A DNA stretch of 64,000 bases from Guptibacillus hwajinpoensis (GCF_001039475.1 NZ_LELK01000001.1:77436-141435), one strand, 5' to 3'. Counted from the stretch's first letter, positions 1-8,059 are shown. Notes: generated by a model from the sequence alone, not told the origin. A program made the numbers and translations.

Positions 1-165
1 CGAACTGATCTTCCAGGTGGGAATCAAAAACAGCTTTTAGACAGTATACATAATCGACTTCTTGAACTGCCCGAGCAAACAATTGTCGCTTCAGGACATG
101 GACCTGTGACAACAATTGAACAAGAAATGGTAGGCAATCCTTTTCTTAATGGCTTCTCATTATAA
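1..165 (+). CDS. yqgX: YqgX-type metallo-beta-lactamase fold hydrolase, C-terminal end (partial)
   Basis: The frame is open from the window edge to a TAA at 163-165 and gives 54 residues. The segment SGHGPVTTIEQEM followed by NPFL is the typical C-terminal end of YqgX/GloB-like hydrolases of the metallo-beta-lactamase fold, where the His of GHGP is a metal ligand. The start lies outside the window. The next gene begins 4 bases after this stop, so the two are probably co-transcribed. The family includes hydroxyacylglutathione hydrolases, but B. subtilis YqgX has no firmly known substrate, so only the fold is claimed. Confidence 0.75.
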   Translation, partial: RTDLPGGNQKQLLDSIHNRLLELPEQTIVASGHGPVTTIEQEMVGNPFLNGFSL

Positions 166-168
166 CTA

Positions 169-1248
169 ATGGAGCTTCTAGAAATAATAAAGAATGAAAT
201 CAGGGATAGCGATGAAAATGCCATTACTTATGAAAGATACATGTCGCTAGCTTTATATCACGAGCAGTTTGGGTACTATCGTTCAGATAAACAAAAAGTA
301 GGGCGAGATGGTGATTTTTATACGTCTACAACCGTTCATGATGTATTTGCTCGTGTGATGGCAAGCGTGATGAGTAAGGATTTTTCAAACCAGCTAATCG
401 ATCCCATTATTGTCGACGTAGGATCAGGAGACGGAAGATTTATACAAAGTTTTCTGAAAGAACTAAAGAAAATTGATGCCTTGTTATACAATAAGCTCAT
501 TTATTTTGTAATTGAATCAAGTCCGTATCATCATCGTTTAATAAAGGAACGTATAGATTCAGCTAATGTTCGAATTTTTTCTTCGCTTACGAACCTTCAG
601 CAGGTATTGCCGAAATTAAACGGTCTTCTTTTCTCAAACGAATTGTTAGATGCATTTCCAGTTCGAGTAGTAGAAAAATATGATGGTGAGCTATTGGAAG
701 TATGTGTTGGTATTGATGATAGAGATCATCTTATTGAGGTGTACAAACCATGTACAGATGTAGAAATCCAAAGATGGATAAGAGAATATGGGTATCCAAT
801 CTCTGAAAATCAACGATTTGAAGTGCCATTAATGATGACGGAATGGTTGCATCGTACTGGTGAATGGTTAGGGAGTGGAAAAATATATACCATTGATTAT
901 GGTTATAGAGATGAAGAATGGAGAGAACCTGCTAGGATGAATGGAAGCTTGAGGGGCTATCGCAATCACAAACTTATAACCGATTCCCTTTTATCTCCTG
1001 GCCAAATGGACTTAACAACGCATATCCCAATTGACACCGTTCGTAAGGTTGGCGAACAACACGGGATTAACTGGCTTTCTTGTGAACCGCAGGGAACGTT
1101 TCTTTCTAAACATGGTCTGTGGAATTATCTTCGTACTTCTAATCCAGACAAGCCATTTTCACTTGAACAGAAGCAGAATCGAGCTGTTAGATGGCTTATT
1201 GAATCTAACCAATTTCAAGTTATGGTGCAAGAGAAAAATAGACATTAA
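169..1248 (+). CDS. MidA/NDUFAF7-family class I SAM-dependent methyltransferase
   Basis: The product has 359 residues. Residues about 81-92 read IVDVGSGDGRFI, the glycine-rich S-adenosylmethionine loop. NELLDAFPV near residue 160 is the signature of the DUF185/COG1565 family that includes mitochondrial NDUFAF7, an arginine methyltransferase acting on a complex I subunit. The bacterial substrate is unknown. The ATG follows the stop of the yqgX-like gene by 3 bases and has no strong ribosome binding site, which suggests translational coupling. A bidirectional terminator follows directly. The family assignment is good; a specific protein target cannot be read from the sequence. Confidence 0.82.
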   Translation: MELLEIIKNEIRDSDENAITYERYMSLALYHEQFGYYRSDKQKVGRDGDFYTSTTVHDVFARVMASVMSKDFSNQLIDPIIVDVGSGDGRFIQSFLKELKKIDALLYNKLIYFVIESSPYHHRLIKERIDSANVRIFSSLTNLQQVLPKLNGLLFSNELLDAFPVRVVEKYDGELLEVCVGIDDRDHLIEVYKPCTDVEIQRWIREYGYPISENQRFEVPLMMTEWLHRTGEWLGSGKIYTIDYGYRDEEWREPARMNGSLRGYRNHKLITDSLLSPGQMDLTTHIPIDTVRKVGEQHGINWLSCEPQGTFLSKHGLWNYLRTSNPDKPFSLEQKQNRAVRWLIESNQFQVMVQEKNRH

Positions 1249-1275
1249 AAAGACGATGCCATAAGCATCGTCTTT
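1249..1275. terminator. Bidirectional terminator between converging genes
   Basis: The arms AAAGACGATGC and GCATCGTCTTT are perfect complements with a 5-base loop. They are flanked by A-rich and T-rich tracts, so the hairpin can serve both the methyltransferase gene and yqgY on the opposite strand. Confidence 0.8.
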
Positions 1276-1287
1276 CTAGTGTTCTAA

Positions 1288-1533
1288 TTAATGTCCGCCT
1301 GAACCAGGTGTCATCATGAACACAGACCAGTATGAAAACCCGACCATAAATAATGTTAAGTATACACCAAAAATATACAAATAAGTACGTTCTGTTAAGT
1401 TCAAATAACTTAACGCGAAAAACATGCCGGCCTGGCCAAGGAACAGCAATCCTAATACAGGCATCCCACCAACAAAGCCCATTAGTGAGAAAATGCCGGT
1501 CCAGAAAGCTAAAACTCGGTACATTCTAGGCAT
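1288..1533 (-). CDS. yqgY: YqgY, DUF2626 family small membrane protein
   Basis: The start ATG at 1533 is preceded by GGGAGGAA on the minus strand, which is why the longer open frame upstream is not used. The 81-residue product begins MPRMYRVLAFW and has two hydrophobic segments, about residues 5-45 and 52-74, linked by NLTERT. It ends in a short Gly/Pro-rich tail. Size, sequence and position next to mgsR match B. subtilis YqgY (DUF2626). The function is unknown; an integral membrane location is inferred from hydrophobicity. Confidence 0.78.
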   Translation of the reverse strand: MPRMYRVLAFWTGIFSLMGFVGGMPVLGLLFLGQAGMFFALSYLNLTERTYLYIFGVYLTLFMVGFSYWSVFMMTPGSGGH

Positions 1534-1714
1534 AAAAGGTTCCTCCCTTGCTCGTTCATTCCCCATACATATCGTATTATATATGAGTTCTTGTCTAAAA
1601 GTAAATGCTAGTCTTGGCAAAATCATGTCTTTTATTAAGTAACCTTGAAAAGGGTTCCAATTTATTATCCCAAATCGTTCACAAAAATACAAATCTTTTT
1701 CTTGTACAATGTTT

Positions 1715-1740
1715 GTTTAACTGATGTATAATATGGGTAA
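1715..1740 (+). promoter_or_regulatory. Sigma-B-type promoter of mgsR
   Basis: GTTTAA (1715-1720), 14 bases, then GGGTAA (1735-1740) fits the sigma-B consensus GTTTAA-N12-15-GGGWAW. B. subtilis mgsR is a known member of the sigma-B general stress regulon. The start codon lies 40 bases downstream. A TATAAT at 1727-1732 lies between the two elements, so a sigma-A promoter cannot be excluded. Confidence 0.7.
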
Positions 1741-1780
1741 AGTTAGTTATCAACGGAAAACAAATCGGGGAGGATTTAAA

Positions 1781-2164
1781 TTGGAAGATAAATTATTGTT
1801 TTATACTTATCCAAGTTGCACATCTTGTAGGAAAACAAAAGCATGGTTAAAAGAAAATGGTGTTGATTTTGAAGAGCGTCATTTATTTAAAGATACACCT
1901 TCAATTGAAGAGTTGAAAGAAATCATTACACTGTCTACAGAAGGAATTGAAGAAATCCTTGCTAGAAGAAGCAGTTCTTTTAAAGGGCTTGATATTGAAA
2001 TTGAAGATCTTACTCTATCAGAAATGCTAGAACTAATGCACAATGAACCGAAATTACTTAGAAGACCTATTGTAACAAATGGTAAAAAGCTAATTGTTGG
2101 CTACAACAAGTCAGGTTTACAAAACTTAAAGCAACGCAAAAAGAGACTAGCAGTTGTTTCGTAA
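1781..2164 (+). CDS. mgsR: MgsR (YqgZ), Spx/ArsC-family general stress modulator
   Basis: I place the start at TTG 1781, just after GGGGAGGA. It gives 127 residues beginning LEDKLLFYTYP, the usual start of this family; the ATG at 1724 lies inside the promoter. The redox motif CTSC is at residues 13-16. The C-terminal RRPIVTNGKKLIVGYN matches the ArsC/Spx fold. Family members bind the alpha subunit of RNA polymerase. MgsR controls a subset of sigma-B stress genes in B. subtilis and is itself sigma-B dependent, which agrees with the promoter seen upstream. A paralogous Spx function is possible, but the locus supports MgsR. Confidence 0.85.
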   Translation: MEDKLLFYTYPSCTSCRKTKAWLKENGVDFEERHLFKDTPSIEELKEIITLSTEGIEEILARRSSSFKGLDIEIEDLTLSEMLELMHNEPKLLRRPIVTNGKKLIVGYNKSGLQNLKQRKKRLAVVS

Positions 2165-2170
2165 AGGAAA

Positions 2171-2245
2171 TGGCTGGGCTAGCTGGATTCGAACCAGCGC
2201 ATGACGGAATCAAAATCCGTTGCCTTACCGCTTGGCCATAGCCCA
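2171..2245 (-). tRNA. tRNA-Gln (anticodon TTG)
   Basis: Read on the minus strand, the 75-nt gene has a 7-bp acceptor stem (TGGGCTA with TAGCCCA), discriminator G and encoded CCA. The anticodon stem is AACGGA/TCCGT, and its loop TTTTGAT carries anticodon TTG. The T arm GGTTCGAATCC is intact. It stands alone, convergent with mgsR. Confidence 0.95.
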
Positions 2246-2263
2246 AGAGTTCATTTCCCTGTT

Positions 2264-2293
2264 AGTATAATCATAAATAAAGATCTTATACAA
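2264..2293 (-). promoter_or_regulatory. Promoter of tRNA-Gln
   Basis: On the minus strand TTGTAT and TATACT are separated by 18 bases, with the -10 about 19 bases before the tRNA 5' end. This is a good sigma-A match at the right distance. Confidence 0.6.
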
Positions 2294-2425
2294 AGGGTTA
2301 TATAGTTTTAATAACTTATATTGTTTGATCATAACGTGGTGGAGTAATGATCTTATTTGCAAATGTACTTTAATGGAATGTCCTATAGAGTTAATGAATA
2401 AGATAAAAACATAATCCATGTCACA

Positions 2426-2461
2426 GCGATATGTGGAAAATACTCCGCGTGTCGCTTTTTT
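2426..2461 (+). terminator. Terminator-like hairpin in the leader of the alpha/beta hydrolase gene
   Basis: GCGATATGTGGA pairs along all 12 positions, with three G-U pairs, to TCCGCGTGTCGC and is followed by six T. It lies about 100 bases before the hydrolase start, and no annotated gene upstream on this strand needs it. It could end a small RNA or act as an attenuator. The rest of 2294-2562 is AT-rich with no convincing gene; GATCAT and ATGATC form an inverted pair near 2328-2352. Confidence 0.5.
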
Positions 2462-2562
2462 GTGTGCGGTAAAAATGGATGAGAATGAAAAAAGTCCGAG
2501 AGTATCAATCTCAAGTGAGTTATTCTAGACTTATAACTTATGGGGATTGGAGAGATGAGAAA

Positions 2563-3429
2563 GTGACATGGAATCAGAACTTCGTTGAAACAGATCGAGG
2601 TACGTTTGAAGTCTTCATAAAGGGAGAGGGGCCTCCACTCTGTGTAACGCATTTGTACTCGGAATTTAACGAGAGCGGGGATTATTTTGCGGACATTTTT
2701 AGCGAGTCTCATACGGTGTATTTAGTGAATTTAAGAGAAGCTGGTAGGTCAGATTGTGCAAAAGCACCACATGAACTATTTATGATTGAGACGGTCTTTG
2801 ATCTTGAGAGTATTCGAGTAGCACTGCAAATAAGTCAATGGGTATTTGCTGGGCATTCTACAGGTGGAATGTTAGCTTGCGTATATGGTATCCATGCTTC
2901 CTCATCGCTTAATGCACTGATTGCAGTTGGAGGAGCAGCAAGAGAATATGGGTCATCATCGCCTGCATGTATTTATCACAAAGAGCATCCTGATCACTAT
3001 ATAATGCAAGATTACATAGAAGCGTTGAAAGATCCATCACTTGATTACGAAAAACGTCAGTTCATTTCAACAGAGCGAACAAAGCTCTCCCTTTATAAAC
3101 CTGAACAGTATAGAAATTATTTCGATAAATCGATACATAAAAAGATGGCAGCAACTCGAATGGATTTCTTTGCAAGAGAAATTCTGCAATTTGATGTTAC
3201 AAAGCAACTTCACCAAGTGACTGCTCCAACTTTAATTCTGTGCGGTAAGCATGATGTTCAGTGTCCCGTAGTATTTTCAGAAGAAATGGCAAGAGAAATA
3301 CCAAAAGCTCAACTTGCTATTTTTAACGAAAGCAATCATTATCCATTTCTTGAAGAAGAACAGGCATTTATGGAAGTGATCGATGAGTTTATGGATACAG
3401 TTAATGGGCTCTTTCCAAATCAAGCATAA
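2563..3429 (+). CDS. Alpha/beta-fold hydrolase
   Basis: GTG 2563 is preceded by GGAGAG with 8-base spacing, giving 288 residues. The longer frame from ATG 2479 has no ribosome binding site and adds a tail unlike the family. The catalytic triad is visible: nucleophile elbow GHSTGG (Ser99), Asp231 in CGKHDVQCP and His259 in NESNHYPF. The early VFIKGEGPPL strand and the NLREAGRSD segment resemble the proline iminopeptidase and haloperoxidase-like branch. The substrate cannot be assigned. It is a single gene between the tRNA and the comG operon and is probably cytoplasmic, as no signal peptide is seen. Confidence 0.75.
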   Translation: MTWNQNFVETDRGTFEVFIKGEGPPLCVTHLYSEFNESGDYFADIFSESHTVYLVNLREAGRSDCAKAPHELFMIETVFDLESIRVALQISQWVFAGHSTGGMLACVYGIHASSSLNALIAVGGAAREYGSSSPACIYHKEHPDHYIMQDYIEALKDPSLDYEKRQFISTERTKLSLYKPEQYRNYFDKSIHKKMAATRMDFFAREILQFDVTKQLHQVTAPTLILCGKHDVQCPVVFSEEMAREIPKAQLAIFNESNHYPFLEEEQAFMEVIDEFMDTVNGLFPNQA

Positions 3430-3442
3430 TTTTTTTGGTACT

Positions 3443-3478
3443 AAGAAGGAATTGTCGAAGAGCTGGCGAATCCTTCTT
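3443..3478 (+). terminator. Possible terminator ahead of comGA
   Basis: AAGAAGGAATT and AATCCTTCTT pair apart from one bulged base, but the loop is long and only TTCT follows the stem. It may terminate the hydrolase transcript. The remaining bases to 3539 should hold the comG promoter, but I could not identify a convincing ComK box. Confidence 0.35.
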
Positions 3479-3539
3479 CTTACGGTTCCGAAATCTTCAC
3501 TGATTTTGCCGTCAATCGAATGAGAAGGAAGGTGTGTAA

Positions 3540-4622
3540 TTGCTGAACATTGAAGAAAAAGGTCAAGAAATCATTAAACAAGCGATGGAAGTTGGTGCAT
3601 CAGACGTCCATTTTCATCCGAAGGAGAAGGGAGCGCTTATTCAGTTTCGCGTCGATCATCGACTATATGATGCGATGTGGCTACCGTTAATGGTATGTGA
3701 AAAGCTCTTGTCTCATTTTAAGTTTCTAAGTGGGATGGACATTGGTGAAAAGCGTCGCCCTCAGAATGGCGCTATGGATATGATTCTCTATCCACGTAAG
3801 CTTCATCTTCGTTTATCCACGATCCCCACCCCGTACCACGAAAGTCTCGTCGTTCGAATTCTTCCTCAAGATGAAACCCATACATTTAAAGAGCTATTTC
3901 TTTACCCCTCAACAGCAAATCGACTCCTCCAAATAGTGAGCTGCAACAGTGGCCTATTTATGATTACAGGTCCAACTGGTTCTGGAAAAACAACGACTAT
4001 GTATTCACTTCTCCAAACCTTAAGCATTAAACGGCATAGACGTGTTCTCACAATTGAAGATCCTATTGAGAAAAGAAATCCTGATTTTATCCAAATGGAG
4101 GTAAACGAGAAAGCGGGTCTTTCCTATTACGAAGGCTTTAAAGCTGGACTTAGACATGATCCAGATATTCTAGTAGTCGGTGAAATAAGAGATGAACAAA
4201 CCGCACAACTCGCGATAAGAGCGAGTATGACTGGTCATCTAGTCGTATCGACTCTTCATACGGGTAGCACGCTTGAATGCATTCCAAGGCTTCTTGAATT
4301 TGGAATCCCACTTCATTACATTGCCCAAACCTTAAAAGGTGTTGCTACACAAAGACTTGTGCCTCTAAAATGTCCCTACTGTAAGGTGTGTTCTTTAGAA
4401 TGCTTAAAGCGTCGCAGTCGTAGAAAGCTTGCTGTTGTTGAAATCCTTGCAGGATTGCATCTACAAAAAGCTCTCAATGAGCCAGAAACCTTATCCATCC
4501 CAGGTCAATCCACCATTAAGGACTTAATTCTTCGAGCTTATGCGCTTGGCTATATCCAAAAAGAAACTGTAGAAAAAGAACTGGGGTTATGGAATCGTGA
4601 AACGATCCAATTGGAAGCTTGA
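3540..4622 (+). CDS. comGA: ComGA, traffic ATPase of the competence pseudopilus
   Basis: The 360-residue product is a PilB/GspE-type secretion ATPase that powers pseudopilus assembly at the inner face of the membrane during DNA uptake. Walker A GPTGSGKTT is at 144-152, the Asp box TIEDPIE at 171-177, Walker B DILVVGEIRD at 209-218 and the His box TGHLVVSTLHTG at 231-242. A CPYCKVC cluster follows near residue 277. Length is close to the B. subtilis protein (356). The start is TTG 3540 after AAGGAAGG. Its end overlaps comGB, and it is the first gene of the comG operon. Confidence 0.93.
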   Translation: MLNIEEKGQEIIKQAMEVGASDVHFHPKEKGALIQFRVDHRLYDAMWLPLMVCEKLLSHFKFLSGMDIGEKRRPQNGAMDMILYPRKLHLRLSTIPTPYHESLVVRILPQDETHTFKELFLYPSTANRLLQIVSCNSGLFMITGPTGSGKTTTMYSLLQTLSIKRHRRVLTIEDPIEKRNPDFIQMEVNEKAGLSYYEGFKAGLRHDPDILVVGEIRDEQTAQLAIRASMTGHLVVSTLHTGSTLECIPRLLEFGIPLHYIAQTLKGVATQRLVPLKCPYCKVCSLECLKRRSRRKLAVVEILAGLHLQKALNEPETLSIPGQSTIKDLILRAYALGYIQKETVEKELGLWNRETIQLEA

Positions 4623-5625
4623 TCGGAAAGCGGATTTCCTCTCACGCATAGGGAAAATGCTAGAAGAAGGATATTCTCTTGCAAAGGCACTTGAAGTGTA
4701 CGCACTATATCAAAATGATCAAACACGATTCAACATAGAAACAATTATGAACAGACTGAAAGAAGGTGATTCATTTCACGACGTGCTTTCTGATTTCCAT
4801 TTCCCACCGGATATTCTTTCGTACTTGTATATGTCTGAGCAACGAGATTTTGCAACTGGCATATCAGCCTCAGGACAATTAATGAAAACGAGGAGCGAAT
4901 GGCAAAAGCGGCTTCGAAGCACGCTAGCTTATCCAATCTTTCTCTTTTGGATGACCGCAATTATGTTATTTGTGGTAGGAAAATATTTATTGCCTCAGTT
5001 TAACGCGCTGTATGAATCCCTCGATGTTCCATTACCGCTTGTATCAAGAATCTTCATGGAGCTTGTACGTTTTATGCCTGCTATTGTGGGGATTATCTTT
5101 CTTCTTTGTATCTTCTATTATCTCTCCTCCTTACTGAAGAATAAGCGAACTTCAGCTGTTAACAAAATGCTCTTCTATAGCAAACTCCCATTGGCACACC
5201 TTTTCATTCCCCTTTACCTCACACACCACACGTCTCTTCACCTTGGACTCCTTCTTCATAGTGGCCTCTCCATTTCTGAAGCATATGTCTTACTTAAAAA
5301 ACAATCTCATTTTATTTTCTTTCAAGAGGAAGCTGAGCGCGTCTCAAGTTCGTTAATGCGTGGAGAGCGACTCGAAGTCTTATTTGAAAACACTCGATTG
5401 TATGTTCCTGAATTTAGAGAGATTCTCATGCATGGTCAAGCTAGTGGAAACCTTGGACGTGAATTAATTCTATATGGGGAGGTGGTAGGTGAAAGATTTC
5501 AGGAGTTAGTAAAGAAAGGATTTGTTATACTGCAACCCGTTAGCTTTGTTGGTGTTGGTATTGTCGTTATGTTGATGTTTATGTCCATTTTATTGCCGAT
5601 GTTTTATTATTTACAATCCATTTAG
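4597..5625 (+). CDS. comGB: ComGB, pseudopilus inner-membrane platform protein
   Basis: The 342-residue product belongs to the GspF/PilC family, with the repeated T2SF architecture. The first cytoplasmic domain (LSRIGKMLEEGYSLAKAL) is followed by hydrophobic segments near 112-132 and 157-177. A second cytoplasmic domain (HTSLHLGLLLHSGLSISEAY) is followed by a C-terminal membrane helix near 314-337. It anchors the ComGA ATPase and the growing pseudopilus. The start GTG 4597 overlaps comGA by 26 bases, indicating translational coupling. Confidence 0.92.
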   Translation: MKRSNWKLDRKADFLSRIGKMLEEGYSLAKALEVYALYQNDQTRFNIETIMNRLKEGDSFHDVLSDFHFPPDILSYLYMSEQRDFATGISASGQLMKTRSEWQKRLRSTLAYPIFLFWMTAIMLFVVGKYLLPQFNALYESLDVPLPLVSRIFMELVRFMPAIVGIIFLLCIFYYLSSLLKNKRTSAVNKMLFYSKLPLAHLFIPLYLTHHTSLHLGLLLHSGLSISEAYVLLKKQSHFIFFQEEAERVSSSLMRGERLEVLFENTRLYVPEFREILMHGQASGNLGRELILYGEVVGERFQELVKKGFVILQPVSFVGVGIVVMLMFMSILLPMFYYLQSI

Positions 5626-5638
5626 AAGGAGATTGAAT

Positions 5639-5974
5639 ATGAGGAAATTAGTTCATTTCGTTAAACAAGAAAAGGGATTTACGCTTATTGAAATGATGAT
5701 TGTTATTATGATCATTTCCGTATTATTACTAATTGCCGTTCCGAGTTTAACGAAAAACAACGAGGTCGTTGAAGGTAAGAGTTGTGAAGCGACTGTTAAG
5801 GTTGCTCAAACTCAAGTGGCCGCATATAAAGCGGATAAAAAAACATATCCTGCTTCAATGGATGTGTTAGTTAGCGATGGATATTTAGATATGGATGAAG
5901 CAACATGCCCTGGTGGAGAAACTTTAACGATAACGAACGGGAAAGTGACATCAGTTGCAAAACCGACTACTTAA
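5639..5974 (+). CDS. comGC: ComGC, major competence pseudopilin
   Basis: ATG 5639 follows AGAAGGAG with 7-base spacing, so it is preferred over the TTG six bases earlier. The 111-residue product has a class III prepilin signal: KG before FTLIE, with cleavage after Gly13 and Glu at mature position 5. A hydrophobic helix runs to about residue 35. Cys49 and Cys90 can form the intramolecular disulfide known for ComGC, which BdbDC introduces in B. subtilis. The protein is processed by ComC and forms the body of the pseudopilus. Confidence 0.93.
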   Translation: MRKLVHFVKQEKGFTLIEMMIVIMIISVLLLIAVPSLTKNNEVVEGKSCEATVKVAQTQVAAYKADKKTYPASMDVLVSDGYLDMDEATCPGGETLTITNGKVTSVAKPTT

Positions 5975-6410
5975 CAGATTTTCTTCAAATGGTTACACAC
6001 TAATTGAAATGATAATTGTACTCTCCGCATTTTCTATTCTTCTTTCACTTGTCTTCCTTCAAATTTCACCAACCCAAACAGCCTCATCAACTCGTCATTT
6101 TCTTGAAGAGATGCAAGCGGATATTCGCTACACACAGGAAGTATCTTTTGCAGATGGAAAATCACACAGATTTTCCATCTCACCTGATACCCACTCGTAT
6201 AGTATCCAAAGTAACGTTTCAAATGTTATTAAAACACGTGAAATCCCAAAACACATTTCAATTGAGAAGGGGACGCTTGGGTATCAGATCGTATTTGGTG
6301 CAAATGGGAATGTTCAAAAAGCAGGAACACTTTTTATCAATGCGGAAGGAGGGGAGTACAAGCTTGTTGTTCAGGTTGGCGCCGGTCGTTTCTATGTTGA
6401 GGAACTGTAA
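5955..6410 (+). CDS. comGD: ComGD, minor competence pseudopilin
   Basis: The product has 151 residues. The prepilin motif NGYTLIEMIIVLSAF gives cleavage after Gly13 and keeps Glu at mature position 5. The start is TTG 5955, inside the end of comGC (20-base overlap), as in the B. subtilis comG operon where genes overlap tightly. The globular part has little recognisable sequence, which is usual for minor pseudopilins. It probably belongs to the initiation complex at the pseudopilus tip with ComGE, ComGF and ComGG; this is inferred from type II secretion homologues. Confidence 0.88.
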   Translation: MQNRLLNRFSSNGYTLIEMIIVLSAFSILLSLVFLQISPTQTASSTRHFLEEMQADIRYTQEVSFADGKSHRFSISPDTHSYSIQSNVSNVIKTREIPKHISIEKGTLGYQIVFGANGNVQKAGTLFINAEGGEYKLVVQVGAGRFYVEEL

Positions 6411-6717
6411 AGGCTACACACTACTTGATGCATTAACGGCTTTGTCACTTTTAAGTGTTTTGTCCGCAAGTGTCCTCCCGCTTTATGCCCATGTCTATGA
6501 AGAGCGCTCAATCATTAGAGAAAGAAAAGAGGCTACGATTCTACTCGGACAATTTTGGAATGAACTTGTGTTAGAAGAAAATAAGCCCCCGAATGAGCAA
6601 GTAAAAAATGATGTTACGTATACATTCAAAGAAATTTCAAACAAGCTTTGTGTCTCCTTTCAAGTTGCTCCAAAAAGAAATACAGTCATTTGTAGGAGTT
6701 TACCATATGCGAAATAA
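6394..6717 (+). CDS. comGE: ComGE, minor competence pseudopilin
   Basis: ATG 6394 lies within the end of comGD and gives 107 residues, close to the 115 of B. subtilis. The N-terminus MLRNCKGYTLLDALTALSLL carries a prepilin-like signal with cleavage expected after Gly7. Mature position 5 is Asp rather than the usual Glu. The hydrophobic helix extends to about residue 30. The open frame continues far upstream, but that part is a shadow of comGD. It is placed by order and signal peptide; the globular part alone would not identify it. Confidence 0.85.
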   Translation: MLRNCKGYTLLDALTALSLLSVLSASVLPLYAHVYEERSIIRERKEATILLGQFWNELVLEENKPPNEQVKNDVTYTFKEISNKLCVSFQVAPKRNTVICRSLPYAK

Positions 6718-7132
6718 TGAGAAGGGCATGACGTTGCTTGAGTTAATGCTTACAGTGACAATTCTTATAGCTATTGTGAGCGTAATGCCTCTTTTAATGA
6801 ATGCAGCAGTAAAAAGTACAGGTGTTGATCTTCAGCATCAGGAAGCGCAGTTGTTTTTCCGTCTTTTCTGTAAGGAAGTAAGGGAAGCTTCTCAAATAAC
6901 AATCGTGGGTGATAAGGTAGAACTATTGAAAACGGATGGTGCGCGGGTACTATATGAACGGTATGGCTCATCAATCAGAAGAAGAGTAAATGGCACTGGG
7001 CATGAGGTTGTACTGCAGGATATTCGTAGGGTAAAGGTTAATCTATTAGGGAAGAAAGTAACAATTGAGGTGGAGCTACAGAATGGAGAAAGTGAGCAGC
7101 GCATGGTTTTTCAAATTGCAGATGAGGCTTAA
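6707..7132 (+). CDS. comGF: ComGF, minor competence pseudopilin
   Basis: ATG 6707 follows TAGGAG and overlaps comGE by 11 bases. The 141-residue product begins MRNNEKGMTLLELMLTV, a prepilin signal with cleavage after Gly7 and Glu at mature position 5, then a membrane helix to about residue 30. The soluble part includes ARVLYERYGSSIRRRVNG, matching the ComGF family pattern of a Tyr/Arg-rich strand region. It acts with the other minor pseudopilins in assembling the ComGC filament. Confidence 0.88.
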   Translation: MRNNEKGMTLLELMLTVTILIAIVSVMPLLMNAAVKSTGVDLQHQEAQLFFRLFCKEVREASQITIVGDKVELLKTDGARVLYERYGSSIRRRVNGTGHEVVLQDIRRVKVNLLGKKVTIEVELQNGESEQRMVFQIADEA

Positions 7133-7508
7133 TGAGTTAGGGTATATGACTGCAATGGTCATGCTAATGAGTACACTTACTATTGGCTTTATCTTACATT
7201 TGTGCATCATCACAGAAAACGAAAGAGAGTTCTTGAATCGAGAAGAAGAGCAGGATCGAAAGGAATCCTTGCTTGTCCTGGGTATGAAAGATACAATTTC
7301 ATATATAACGAAAAGCGGAAGTACAGCTACTGAACAGACTTATACTTATGAAGAAGGTACAGTTACCTCGGTTATTTCATTTCAATCGACAGATGAATTG
7401 CGAGTAAAGTTAAATGGAGCAACGGAAACAGGCACGCGTATAGCAGCTACGTTTTACTATAATGTAGTAAAGGGAAAAGTTACAAAGTGGGGAGAAGAAT
7501 TAGGATGA
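7083..7508 (+). CDS. comGG: ComGG, minor competence pseudopilin
   Basis: ATG 7083, preceded by GAGGTGGAG, overlaps comGF by 50 bases and gives 141 residues. A second possible start is ATG 7122, which would make 128 residues, closer to the 124 of B. subtilis. One membrane helix lies at about 27-47 (MTAMVMLMSTLTIGFILHL). A Gly-Tyr precedes it, but no Glu is found at mature position 5, so processing is less certain than for ComGC. Identity rests mainly on position as the last comG gene. Confidence 0.78.
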   Translation: MEKVSSAWFFKLQMRLNELGYMTAMVMLMSTLTIGFILHLCIITENEREFLNREEEQDRKESLLVLGMKDTISYITKSGSTATEQTYTYEEGTVTSVISFQSTDELRVKLNGATETGTRIAATFYYNVVKGKVTKWGEELG

Positions 7509-8002
7509 GGGCGATATACTTAACAGGATTTATGGGTTCTGGCAAAACGACAATTGCAGAAAAGTTGTCATTCGAGTTAACCGTACCAACCATTGATACG
7601 GATGATCACATTGAGGAAGTAACAGGTAAAGCCATTCCTGATATTTTCGCATCAGAAGGTGAAGAAGCTTTTCGTAAGTATGAATCTCAGTCTCTGGAGT
7701 CAATTCCGAATAAGAATATTATTATTAGTACCGGTGGAGGAATTATTCTCAAAGAACAAAACCGAGAATTTATGAAGAAACATGGGATTGTTATTTACTT
7801 ACATTGTGACCCTGAGGAGATTTTGAAGCGTCTTGAAGGTGATTCTTCTAGACCTTTGCTTAAGGGGGACAATAGAAAAGCCAAAATCGAGTCGATTTTT
7901 TCTGAACGACTTTCATTGTATCGGGAAGCTCATTTTGAAATTGATACAACTAATCGTTCTGTTAGTGAGATTGCTGAAGAAATACAAGACATTATTGGTT
8001 AA
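7505..8002 (+). CDS. aroK: Shikimate kinase AroK
   Basis: This enzyme phosphorylates shikimate at the 3-hydroxyl using ATP in chorismate synthesis. The 165-residue product has Walker A GFMGSGKTT at residues 8-16, the shikimate-binding DTDD near 33-36 and the GGG motif near 78. The RPLL segment near residue 117 is the lid arginine region. ATG 7505 overlaps the comGG stop as ATGA and follows GGGGAGAAG. Location behind comG matches B. subtilis aroK (aroI). Confidence 0.93.
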   Translation: MRAIYLTGFMGSGKTTIAEKLSFELTVPTIDTDDHIEEVTGKAIPDIFASEGEEAFRKYESQSLESIPNKNIIISTGGGIILKEQNREFMKKHGIVIYLHCDPEEILKRLEGDSSRPLLKGDNRKAKIESIFSERLSLYREAHFEIDTTNRSVSEIAEEIQDIIG

Positions 8003-8059
8003 ATAGGTCAGAAGTTGGGCATCCTGAATATAGACTATACCTATAAAAGGATGAGTACA

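Noticed and set aside
3479-3539. ComK box for the comG operon
   Set aside because: A-rich and T-rich tracts occur but not in the AAAA-N5-TTTT pair arrangement; I could not place a box.
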